DNA of 13,597 nt, taken from positions 1-13,597 of the forward strand of contig JAGLFC010000064.1 in the NCBI GenBank assembly GCA_023144715.1. The letters run 5' to 3'. The position numbers and the translations under genes were made by a program. Under the pieces are notes generated by a model. The model made no database searches. It saw nothing but the letters and a program-made list of their open reading frames with translations, and was not told the DNA's origin. Of this stretch, positions 7,502 to 13,597 are shown one piece after another. The stretch is from Gammaproteobacteria bacterium (lineage in GTDB: Bacteria > Pseudomonadota > Gammaproteobacteria > GRL18). Each line of letters opens with the position of its first letter. Position 1 is the first letter of the stretch.

Positions 7502-7732
7502 AGGAATTCTCTTAATGTTACTTAATTTGGAGGGGCGATTAGCTTACAGGATATAACCTATAAATACTATAATAAATCCAATTAAAGAATAAAAAAGGGT
7601 GAATATTCTTCTTAATATTTATTTATATTACATTATTTTTTATTTTTTTATTGAAATTCTTGCTAAATTTGTCTACCTTTGTTATTCATAATACAAATTT
7701 ACTGTCTATAAATTTCCAAAAGGGAGATATTA
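7502..7732. promoter_or_regulatory. Divergent intergenic region between helicase and CBS genes
   Basis: These 231 AT-rich bases must carry the promoters for both divergent genes. For the CBS gene a weak pair, TTGTCT (7669-7674) and TACAAA (7692-7697) with a 17-bp spacer, matches the consensus 4 of 6 at each site, and AAAAGGGAGA at 7718-7727 is a strong ribosome binding site. On the minus strand TATAGT (complement of 7566-7571) could be a -10 for the helicase gene but has no convincing -35. I see no RNA gene or long repeat here. Confidence 0.35.
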
Positions 7733-8332
7733 ATGCCTTGTAATTATCAAGAATTAGAAATAAAAACTCTACAAGTCGCAGCAACGTTATGCGATCCTAG
7801 CCAAACAATAAAAGGAAAAGTTGAATTAGAAGATCCCGCTATTGACATTATGACAGATTTATCGGAAATTTTAGCAATCACTATTTCACCTTCACGCACA
7901 TTAAGCGAAGCAACGGATCGTATGCTTAAAATGAAAGTTAAATTACTCTTTGTTACAGACTCTAAAGATAGAATTATTGGCTTAATCACCTATAGTGATA
8001 TTCAAGGTGAACGCCCTATCCAGTTTCAACAAACTAATGGTGTACCACGTTCAGAAGTCTGTGTATTAGATATTATGACAGGTATTGAGAGTATCGAAGC
8101 ACTGGACTGGAATATTGTTAAAACCGCTCGTGTGGGTGATATTGCCATGACAATGAAAAAATTAAACCGCCAACACGCTTTAGTACTTGAGCATCCTACA
8201 GAAGATACTTATCAAATTCGTGGTATCTTTTCTATTAGCCTACTCAGTAAATTACTGGGCTTTCACATGGATACGACTGAAGTGGCTAAGACCTTTGCTG
8301 AATTTGAACGAGTATTAGGCTGCTCTAATTAA
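7733..8332 (+). CDS. CBS domain pair protein of unknown role
   Basis: A 199-aa soluble protein with two CBS motifs (a Bateman module) and little else. The first repeat, roughly residues 40-95, contains the pattern LSEATDRMLKMKVKLLFVTDSKDRIIG and then LITYSDI. The second, roughly 100-175, contains VLDIMTGIESIEALDW, an IAMTMKKLNRQHALVLEH stretch and IRGIFSISLLSKLLG. CBS pairs bind adenosine-type ligands (AMP, ATP, SAM) and usually regulate an attached or partner protein. No catalytic domain is fused here, so it probably acts as a stand-alone sensor; its partner is not evident. The start is fixed by the strong AAAAGGGAGA site upstream. It is transcribed divergently from the helicase gene and ends 9 bp from a convergent membrane-protein gene. 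Function unknown. Confidence 0.85.
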   Translation: MPCNYQELEIKTLQVAATLCDPSQTIKGKVELEDPAIDIMTDLSEILAITISPSRTLSEATDRMLKMKVKLLFVTDSKDRIIGLITYSDIQGERPIQFQQTNGVPRSEVCVLDIMTGIESIEALDWNIVKTARVGDIAMTMKKLNRQHALVLEHPTEDTYQIRGIFSISLLSKLLGFHMDTTEVAKTFAEFERVLGCSN

Positions 8333-8349
8333 AGAATGGCTTTATTTTT
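8330..8349 (+). terminator. Short hairpin plus T-run after the CBS gene
   Basis: TAAAG (8330-8334) and CTTTA (8340-8344) can pair around a 5-base loop and are followed by five T (8345-8349). It overlaps the CBS stop codon and the last codons of the convergent gene. The stem is only 5 bp with one G-C pair, so it is a weak candidate for an intrinsic terminator. Confidence 0.3.
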
Positions 8350-8716
8350 CTGTCGATACTTTTTCTAATTCTTGTTCTAAATGAGCAATAATAGATAAAT
8401 ACATTTTTTCTTTTTTAACAAAAGAATTCAGTATCACGGCTATTAATATAATCAAGACAAACATGACTGACATGGCAGTAGCACCCGTTACTGCTAGCAC
8501 AGCAATATCCGTCACAGGTGTAAGATCATAACCATTGGCCGTTTTTTCTTTTAATAACGCCAGTACAGCCTGAGAGTTGACCATTTCGGGTTTAAACCAA
8601 AACATGATGCCCCATGCTAGAGCTGTTGAAACACCCACACTCCAAGCGATATAGCCCGCTACTTTTTGAAACAATGAACGTTTAAAGATAAATTGTTTTT
8701 CTGTTTTTGTCAGCAT
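8342..8716 (-). CDS. Small membrane protein with two predicted transmembrane helices
   Basis: I chose the ATG at 8716 (MLTKTEKQF, 124 aa). A TTG five codons further upstream (8731) would add only IEYF and would consume the GATAGAG that probably acts as ribosome binding site. A short basic N-terminus is followed by a hydrophobic segment at about 19-42 (YIAWSVGVSTALAWGIMFWF), a polar loop of about 30 residues (FKPEMVNSQAVLALLKEK...), a second hydrophobic segment at about 72-98, and a charged C-terminal helix (LEQELEKVSTEK) that may be a coiled coil. Both ends are predicted cytoplasmic, with the loop periplasmic. I do not recognise a family. It lies between the convergent CBS gene and the divergent dnaJ-type gene, and no functional link is evident. 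Confidence 0.7.
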   Translation of the reverse strand: MLTKTEKQFIFKRSLFQKVAGYIAWSVGVSTALAWGIMFWFKPEMVNSQAVLALLKEKTANGYDLTPVTDIAVLAVTGATAMSVMFVLIILIAVILNSFVKKEKMYLSIIAHLEQELEKVSTEK

Positions 8717-8763
8717 AAAATACTCTATCAATCAATAAAATTAAGTCAGTTCAGAATTAAGTA

Positions 8764-8793
8764 CTTCTTTTTTCATGTACTCAACCCCATATT
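8764..8793 (+). promoter_or_regulatory. Sigma-32 (heat-shock) type promoter upstream of the DnaJ gene
   Basis: CCCCATATT at 8785-8793 matches the RpoH -10 consensus CCCCATnT. CTTCTT at 8764-8769, 15 bp upstream, matches the first three bases of the -35 consensus CTTGAA. Transcription would begin near 8800, leaving a leader of about 28 bases before the DnaJ start at 8828. The position directly ahead of a chaperone gene raises its credibility. The -35 half is imperfect, and an overlapping TATTATAA could instead serve sigma-70. Confidence 0.55.
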
Positions 8794-8827
8794 ATAACGC
8801 AATCAATTTTAAAGAAAATACAAAAAT

Positions 8828-9754
8828 ATGTCACAAGTCGATTTTTATAAAATACTCGGTGTTAAACGCAGTGCCAGTGATGCTGAAATAAAAAAGCAGT
8901 ATCGCAAACTTGCACGAAAATATCATCCTGATGTCAGTAAAGTGAAAAATGCTGAAGCTCATTTTAAAGAAGTGAATGAAGCCTATGATGTCTTAAAAGA
9001 CAAAGAAAAACGTTCCAATTATGATCGTTTTGGTTCAGCGGATGCCAATCCTTTTTCTGGTGGCGGAGGGGCTGGTGGTTTTAGACCCCCTCCAGGCGGT
9101 GCTTCTCAGGGAAATAATTTTGGTGGCTTTGAAGATATATTCAGTAGCATGTTTGGTAATCAGGGCGGACAAGGCGGTGGTCAAGGAGGCGATCCCTTTT
9201 CACGACAAAGACAAGCACCCCCACAAAAAGGGCAAGATCAAAGTGTTACGATTAATGTTGATTTAGAAGATTCCTATAAAGGTGCAGAGCGTCCCTTACA
9301 TTTTCATGTACCGGGCAGTAATGAACCTAAAAAACTAAAAGTTAAAATCCCTAAAGGCATTAAAGAAGGTCAAAAAATTCGTTTAACAGGTCAGGGAGGA
9401 CACGGACCGGTCAATGGCGACTTATTAATAGAAATTCATTTTAATCGTCACAAGCATTTTACCGTGGATGGAAAAGATATTAATCTGACCTTGCCTATTA
9501 CGCCGTGGGAAGCCGCTTTAGGTACCAAATTATCCATTCCAACATTGGGTGGTACGGTAGAAATGAAACTCGCTGCGAATACCAAAGGGGGTAAAAAGTT
9601 AAGGCTCAAAGGGCGTGGCTTACCTGGTAAGGCAATGGGCGATCAATACGTGGTATTACAAATTATGACTCCAGAAGCTAACACCCATGAACTCAAAGAG
9701 TTATATGAAAAAATGGCAACATTAAGCCAATTTAATCCTCGTTATAATTATTAA
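8828..9754 (+). CDS. cbpA: Class B DnaJ / CbpA-type co-chaperone
   Basis: A 308-aa Hsp40 that stimulates the ATPase of DnaK and hands over unfolded substrates. The J domain occupies about 5-70, with HPD at 33-35 and the helix II basic face KKQYRKLARKY at 22-32. A Gly/Phe-rich linker follows (about 70-135, with repeated GGQGG and an FEDIFSSMFG segment). Then come two beta-rich substrate-binding domains from about 138 onward: VTINVDLEDSYKGAERPL, IPKGIKEGQKIRL and GDLLIEI in the first, TPWEAALGTKLSIPTLGG and RLKGRGLPG in the second. The cysteine-rich zinc finger of true DnaJ is absent, which defines class B (CbpA/DjlA-like length). Only a weak AAAGAAAA precedes the start. A sigma-32-like promoter lies 35 bp upstream, and the next gene begins 9 bp after the stop. 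The symbol is by similarity of architecture; E. coli CbpA function at the nucleoid is not implied. Confidence 0.93.
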   Translation: MSQVDFYKILGVKRSASDAEIKKQYRKLARKYHPDVSKVKNAEAHFKEVNEAYDVLKDKEKRSNYDRFGSADANPFSGGGGAGGFRPPPGGASQGNNFGGFEDIFSSMFGNQGGQGGGQGGDPFSRQRQAPPQKGQDQSVTINVDLEDSYKGAERPLHFHVPGSNEPKKLKVKIPKGIKEGQKIRLTGQGGHGPVNGDLLIEIHFNRHKHFTVDGKDINLTLPITPWEAALGTKLSIPTLGGTVEMKLAANTKGGKKLRLKGRGLPGKAMGDQYVVLQIMTPEANTHELKELYEKMATLSQFNPRYNY

Positions 9755-9763
9755 AGACATTGT

Positions 9764-11662
9764 ATGATTCCTGCTCATAAAATTTCATCTTTGCGTCAAC
9801 TTATGCAGACAGCTCAACAAGATATTCCTGAACTGTCTTCTTATGAAAACACACTGAACAATATATTACAGGATAAAGAGTCTCAACAAAAAGTAGCACT
9901 TTTGACTCTATATACTCATATTTTTCCTTTAATTGAACAATGGCTATGGACTGCCGAGGAATTTGAGCAAATATTAGTGATTTATCAGCGTTTATTTCGT
10001 GAGTATGAAGCACTGATTGAAGATTTTAAGATTTTTCCTGAAACTATCAGCCAACAGTATGATTTTATATTAAGCATTCCTATTGCTGATCGACCAGAAC
10101 ATTTAAGAGGCTGTTTAGAAAGCATCTTTCAAATTTGTCAACTCTATCATTATGGTGGCAAAACAGATGGATTTTTTAATAAAGTCAGCGTTATTGTCAC
10201 CGAAGATAGTAAAGAAAGCATTCATGTACAAGAAAATAAGAAACTCACAGAAGAATACAGCAAAAAAGGGTTAAGAGTTTACCATTATAGTTTTAAAGAA
10301 CAATATGATTTAATGTTAAAAATTCCTGAGCAAACACGTCATCATGTCCGCTCCATTATTGGTGATCCTGAGACAGACAATTTTTATCATAAGGGACAGG
10401 CCGTTACCCGTAATTTAAGTTACCTAAAAGCCTTGGAAATTACCCAAGATAAAAATAATACCTTATATTATTGTGTAGATAGCGATCAACAATTTCGAGT
10501 CAATCGTACAACGGCTCAGGGTGATCAATACGTTTATGCTTTGAATTATTTTTATACCATCAATCATATTTTTAATACGACTGATACTGCCATGTTAACA
10601 GGTAAGTTAGTCTGTGATCCTCCTGTCTCTCCTTCTGTCATGACGGCTAATTTTTTAGATGATATTATTGTTTTTTTTCAGCAATTATCAGACTATCAAG
10701 CCTTAGATAGCTGTCAATTTCATCCCAAGAAAAAAATCGAGCCCGATGATGCGGCCTATCATGATATGGCACAACTTTTTGGTCTTAAAAATACGCATGC
10801 CACTTATAATTATTGTTGTCCTATTCAAACAGAACACAATCATATTGCCTGTTTAAAATCATTTTCGGAGCGTATTAACTATTTCTTTTTTGGTGAGCAT
10901 CTCACACGTAAGACTTATTTTTCTTATAAGGGTACATTGACGGATATTGCACCTGCTCGAACCATTTATCCCGGCAATTACATCACCACATTTGAGGGCT
11001 TAAAATATATTATTCCCTTTGGTCTATTAAGACTCAGAATGTCTGGCCCCACTGCGGGTCGTTTGGTACAATCTGAAATAAAAGCACGTTTTGCTTCTAT
11101 CAATTTACCGATGTTACATGCACGCACCTTACAAACCGATTTTAATGATGAATACCGTCCGGGTGTAGAAGATAATCATGATAATATTGATTTAACCAAT
11201 GAGTTTGAACGGCAATTTTTTGGTGACTTAATGCTTTTTAGTGTGGATCGATTGACTCAATCAGGTATTGCAATAAAAGAGTATACTGCCAAAATACTGC
11301 ATGAAAATTTTGCACAGACAGAGCAAGAATTACTTGCATTATATGCTCAAAAACATAAAAATGTCTTACAAAAATGTGATGTGTTAGAAATATTGATCAA
11401 TAATAATGATCATTGGTGGAATCAGCATAATTTAATGGATCCCATAACACATTGCACTATTAAAGAATATATGCAACAAATACAACAATTTATAAACAAT
11501 GTCAGACATAATTTTGATAAAAAATCTCTTGCTTATAAAAATATTCAATCAACTGATAATAGAACATTAAAAATTGATTTAATGATACAAGCACTCTTAG
11601 ATTATCGCCATGATCGTAATTCATGGGATGATATGCTTATTAATTGGACTACCTATTCATAA
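9764..11662 (+). CDS. Predicted GT-A-fold glycosyltransferase, family not recognised
   Basis: A 632-aa cytoplasmic-looking protein without signal peptide or membrane helices. Residues 1-97 are helical. From Y99 a GT-A-like nucleotide-sugar domain begins: YDFILSIPIADRPEHL at 99-114, resembling the first strand and loop of GT2-like enzymes, then CLESIFQIC, a VSVIVTEDSK strand, and YYCVDSDQQF with D239-S-D241 in the place of the metal-binding DxD. Further segments include GKLVCDPPVSPSVM, SGPTAGRL and DEYRPGVEDN, which could form the acceptor and second acidic site. From about residue 500 the sequence is helical and rich in Gln, Asn and His. The middle part has many Cys and His residues. It sits 9 bp after the DnaJ-type gene and 25 bp before an FKBP gene, so co-transcription is likely. 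The fold call rests on motif order and spacing; donor and acceptor are unknown. Confidence 0.65.
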   Translation: MIPAHKISSLRQLMQTAQQDIPELSSYENTLNNILQDKESQQKVALLTLYTHIFPLIEQWLWTAEEFEQILVIYQRLFREYEALIEDFKIFPETISQQYDFILSIPIADRPEHLRGCLESIFQICQLYHYGGKTDGFFNKVSVIVTEDSKESIHVQENKKLTEEYSKKGLRVYHYSFKEQYDLMLKIPEQTRHHVRSIIGDPETDNFYHKGQAVTRNLSYLKALEITQDKNNTLYYCVDSDQQFRVNRTTAQGDQYVYALNYFYTINHIFNTTDTAMLTGKLVCDPPVSPSVMTANFLDDIIVFFQQLSDYQALDSCQFHPKKKIEPDDAAYHDMAQLFGLKNTHATYNYCCPIQTEHNHIACLKSFSERINYFFFGEHLTRKTYFSYKGTLTDIAPARTIYPGNYITTFEGLKYIIPFGLLRLRMSGPTAGRLVQSEIKARFASINLPMLHARTLQTDFNDEYRPGVEDNHDNIDLTNEFERQFFGDLMLFSVDRLTQSGIAIKEYTAKILHENFAQTEQELLALYAQKHKNVLQKCDVLEILINNNDHWWNQHNLMDPITHCTIKEYMQQIQQFINNVRHNFDKKSLAYKNIQSTDNRTLKIDLMIQALLDYRHDRNSWDDMLINWTTYS

Positions 11663-11687
11663 AGTTCATAACAAAAGGTCTACAATA

Positions 11688-12407
11688 ATGATAAATCACT
11701 CTTTCATAAAACACACACTTATTAGTACTACATTGGCTTGTTTTTTTACGTTACCATCATTTTTGATGGCTGAAACAACTCCACAAACAATCGAACAAAA
11801 AGCAGCCTATACTATTGGTGCAAATTTTGTTCAATCACTCAAAATGCAAGGTATTGAGTTTGAAGGTAAATATTTATCTCAAGGTGTGTCTGATAGTGTT
11901 AACGGTACATTATCTTTATCACAAGAAGAAATGAAACAAGCCTTTGATACGTTCAAGAAAAAACTCACTGAAAAACGACTTGCAAAACAAACCGCACAAA
12001 AAGATTTATCCAGTAAGAATAAGCAATTAGGTGAAGAATTTCTAGCAAACAATGCTAAAAAAGAAGGTGTAACAACCCTAAAAAGTGGATTACAATACAA
12101 GGTATTAAAATCAGGCACAGGCCCTAGCCCAAAAGCAACCGATAAAGTCACCACTAATTATCGTGGTAGCTTAATTGATGGTACTGAATTTGATAGTTCT
12201 TACTCACGTAATAAGCCCAGTACCTTTCCTGTCAGTGGCGTTATTTCAGGTTGGGTTGAAGCTTTACAATTAATGCATGTTGGTGATAAGTGGCAATTGT
12301 TTATTCCTTCTAATCTTGCTTATGGTTCACGTGCTGTAGGTCAACATATTAAGCCTAATTCAGCCTTAATTTTTGACATTGAATTATTAAAAATTAATGG
12401 CAAATAA
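11688..12407 (+). CDS. Periplasmic FKBP-type peptidyl-prolyl cis-trans isomerase (FkpA/Mip-like)
   Basis: I take the ATG at 11688 rather than an in-frame ATG at 11610 inside the preceding gene, because AAAAGG at 11673-11678 sits about 9 bases ahead of it and the resulting protein (239 aa) starts with a good signal peptide: MINHSFIKH, a hydrophobic core, and a likely cut after LMA (residue 28). Residues 30 to about 135 form the alpha-helical dimerisation domain typical of Mip/FkpA (AAYTIGANFVQSLKMQGIEF, LSQGVSDSV). Residues about 145-236 are the FKBP catalytic domain: GLQYKVLKSGTG, VTTNYRGSLIDGTEFDSSY, VISGWVEAL, and IPSNLAYGSRAVG ending in LIFDIELLKI. It should catalyse proline isomerisation and act as a folding chaperone in the periplasm. 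It is probably the last gene of the DnaJ-glycosyltransferase-FKBP unit. Confidence 0.93.
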   Translation: MINHSFIKHTLISTTLACFFTLPSFLMAETTPQTIEQKAAYTIGANFVQSLKMQGIEFEGKYLSQGVSDSVNGTLSLSQEEMKQAFDTFKKKLTEKRLAKQTAQKDLSSKNKQLGEEFLANNAKKEGVTTLKSGLQYKVLKSGTGPSPKATDKVTTNYRGSLIDGTEFDSSYSRNKPSTFPVSGVISGWVEALQLMHVGDKWQLFIPSNLAYGSRAVGQHIKPNSALIFDIELLKINGK

Positions 12408-12459
12408 ATTACTCGTCATTATTTATGAACAATGATCCAATAAAAAAAGCAAACGACCT

Positions 12460-13194
12460 ATGAAAGAACCTCTTCTTCATTTTATTAAAACAATGCTATC
12501 GAGTCTTCGTGATCTCGCTCCCATTGCCATTGTGATTGCTTTTTTTCAGATATTTATTATCAAGCAGCCTATTCCTAATATGGATGAATTGGTGGTCGGT
12601 TCTATTTTTGTGGTGCTTGGACTCACCTTTTTTATCTATGGTTTGGAGATGGGATTATTTCCCATTGGTGAGTCTATGGCGTTTGCCTTTGCTCAAAAAG
12701 GCAGTGTCTTTTGGATGCTCTTTTTTGCATTTTGTCTTGGTTTTGGTACAACTGTAGCAGAACCTGCACTGATTGCTGTCTCACAAAAAGCTGCTCGTAT
12801 TGCCGCAGAAGGGGGTGTCATTGAGGCAAGCGATCTAGCGATTAAAGAATATGCTCGAGGACTCAAGTATACCGTTGCATTTTCAGTGGGCTTGGCTGCT
12901 TTAATTGGTGTCTTACGCATTATAAAAGGCTGGCCCTTACAATGGATTATTATGGGTGGCTATATTTTAGTGGTGTTAATGACTTCTATTGCTCCTAAAG
13001 AAATTATTGGAATTGCTTATGATTCAGGAGGAGTCACCACTTCAACTATTACGGTACCATTAATGACTGCATTAGGGGTAGGATTGGCTTCTAGTATCAA
13101 AGGACGTAATCCAATGTTAGATGGCTTTGGATTAATTGCTTTAGCATCGTTAACCCCTATTATTTTTGTAATGGCTTATGGGATGCTGTATTAA
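12460..13194 (+). CDS. DUF1538 family integral membrane protein (first of a pair)
   Basis: A 244-aa hydrophobic protein with about six or seven predicted transmembrane segments (first at about 19-35, last at about 222-242). Family signatures visible are FPIGE at 67-71, FGTTVAEPAL at 95-104, and the C-terminal part PKEIIGIAYDSGGVTTSTITVPLMTALG. It is a member of the DUF1538 membrane family, which has no established biochemical role to my knowledge; a transport or channel function is plausible from topology alone. No good ribosome binding site precedes the ATG at 12460, and the only nearby alternative (ATG at 12426) stops after three codons. Its stop overlaps the start of a second DUF1538 gene by one base (TAATG), so the two are translationally coupled and probably form a heteromer. 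Relation to the upstream FKBP gene (52-bp gap) is unclear. Confidence 0.88.
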   Translation: MKEPLLHFIKTMLSSLRDLAPIAIVIAFFQIFIIKQPIPNMDELVVGSIFVVLGLTFFIYGLEMGLFPIGESMAFAFAQKGSVFWMLFFAFCLGFGTTVAEPALIAVSQKAARIAAEGGVIEASDLAIKEYARGLKYTVAFSVGLAALIGVLRIIKGWPLQWIIMGGYILVVLMTSIAPKEIIGIAYDSGGVTTSTITVPLMTALGVGLASSIKGRNPMLDGFGLIALASLTPIIFVMAYGMLY

Positions 13195-13597
13195 TGAATG
13201 CAATTATTGCCGAATTAACTGAACTAGGTCTGACTTTTTTACACACCATTATTGATGTATTGCCAATTGCTGGCATCATTTTTGGTTTTCAGATTTTTGT
13301 TATTCGTAAAAAAATTCCTAATCTTAAACGAGTATTGATTGGCTTTTTTTATGTCATTATTGGTTTAGCATTATTTCTTCAAGGGCTTAAAGATGCCCTG
13401 TTCCCTATTGGTGAAATGATGGCAGATCAACTGACTGATCCTGAGTTTATACGGCAATCAATGAATGTGGCTATGGTAAATGCAAATGCTCTTAAAGAGG
13501 CGGTCGAATTTCATTGGAGTCAATATCTATGGGTTTATATCTTTGCTTTTACCATTGGTTTTAGCACGACAATTGCCGAACCCTCTTTATTGGCTGT
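13194..13597 (+). CDS. Second DUF1538 family membrane protein (3' end outside window)
   Basis: The frame opens at the ATG at 13194, which shares its first base with the stop of the preceding gene, and continues past the window end (134 complete codons visible). The translation starts MNAIIAELTELGL and repeats the layout of its neighbour: a helix with VLPIAGIIFGFQIFVI, then IPNLKRVLIGFFYVIIGLAL, FPIGE at 70-74, and GFSTTIAEPSLLAV at 122 onward, parallel to GFGTTVAEPALIAV in the first gene. Between these landmarks it has an insertion of roughly 25 mostly polar residues (ADQLTDPEFIRQSMNVAMVN and following) that the first protein lacks. GGGAT about 12 bases upstream, within the preceding coding region, may serve as ribosome binding site. 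The two are ancient paralogues rather than a recent duplication, since identity is confined to motifs. Confidence 0.85.
   Translation, partial: MNAIIAELTELGLTFLHTIIDVLPIAGIIFGFQIFVIRKKIPNLKRVLIGFFYVIIGLALFLQGLKDALFPIGEMMADQLTDPEFIRQSMNVAMVNANALKEAVEFHWSQYLWVYIFAFTIGFSTTIAEPSLLA

Noticed and set aside
9021..9266. Plus-strand 81-aa ORF within the DnaJ gene
   Set aside because: Out-of-frame reading of the Gly-rich linker, without its own start signal.
11610..11687. N-terminal extension of the FKBP gene from the ATG at 11610
   Set aside because: It overlaps the end of the glycosyltransferase gene, lacks a ribosome binding site and would bury the signal peptide; the ATG at 11688 has AAAAGG upstream and starts a proper signal sequence.
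11733..11744. Possible lipoprotein box (TTLAC) in the FKBP leader
   Set aside because: The residues before the Cys do not fit a lipobox (Thr at -3, Leu at -2), and the hydrophobic core continues past it to a normal signal peptidase I site after LMA.
12412..12435. TCATT/AATGA inverted repeat after the FKBP gene as a terminator
   Set aside because: Only five A/T-rich pairs around a 10-base loop and no T-run directly after it.

Overview
The window reads as chromosomal DNA of an AT-rich gammaproteobacterium. The pointers are HldE, a class B DnaJ (CbpA type), a Mip/FkpA-type periplasmic FKBP, an RhlE-type helicase, and a CHAD/ParA/NUDIX/CBS neighbourhood of a kind I associate with sulfur- or methane-oxidising lineages (Thiotrichales or Methylococcales). 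That last placement is an impression, not a demonstration. There is no phage, transposon, CRISPR array, tRNA or rRNA signal. The window cuts a gene at each end.

Layout. (1) Positions 1-3215, plus strand, envelope or polysaccharide functions: the 3' part of a GNAT-type acyltransferase, a PIG-L-type deacetylase with an unusual C-terminal extension, and the bifunctional heptose kinase/adenylyltransferase HldE. (2) Positions 3265-6113, plus strand: its own candidate promoter, then a CYTH-like/CHAD protein, a ParA-type ATPase whose start overlaps the CHAD stop (ATGA), and a small NUDIX hydrolase. (3) 6125-7501, minus strand: an RhlE-like DEAD-box helicase convergent with region 2 across an AT-only hairpin. 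(4) 7733-8716: a CBS-domain protein (plus) convergent with a small two-helix membrane protein (minus). (5) 8785-12407, plus strand: a sigma-32-like promoter, then DnaJ/CbpA, a large predicted GT-A glycosyltransferase with no family name I can give, and a secreted FKBP peptidyl-prolyl isomerase, tightly spaced. (6) 12460 to the end: two adjacent, overlapping DUF1538 membrane-protein genes, the second cut by the window edge.

The part most likely to be an undescribed system is region 2. CHAD domains are known to bind polyphosphate, ParA-family ATPases position intracellular cargo, and some NUDIX enzymes cleave polyphosphate or diphosphoinositol-type substrates. Translational coupling of these genes suggests, by inference only, a positioning and turnover system for polyphosphate granules. 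Other points of interest are the chimeric PIG-L reading frame, the glycosyltransferase placed between two folding factors behind a heat-shock-like promoter, and the split DUF1538 pair.
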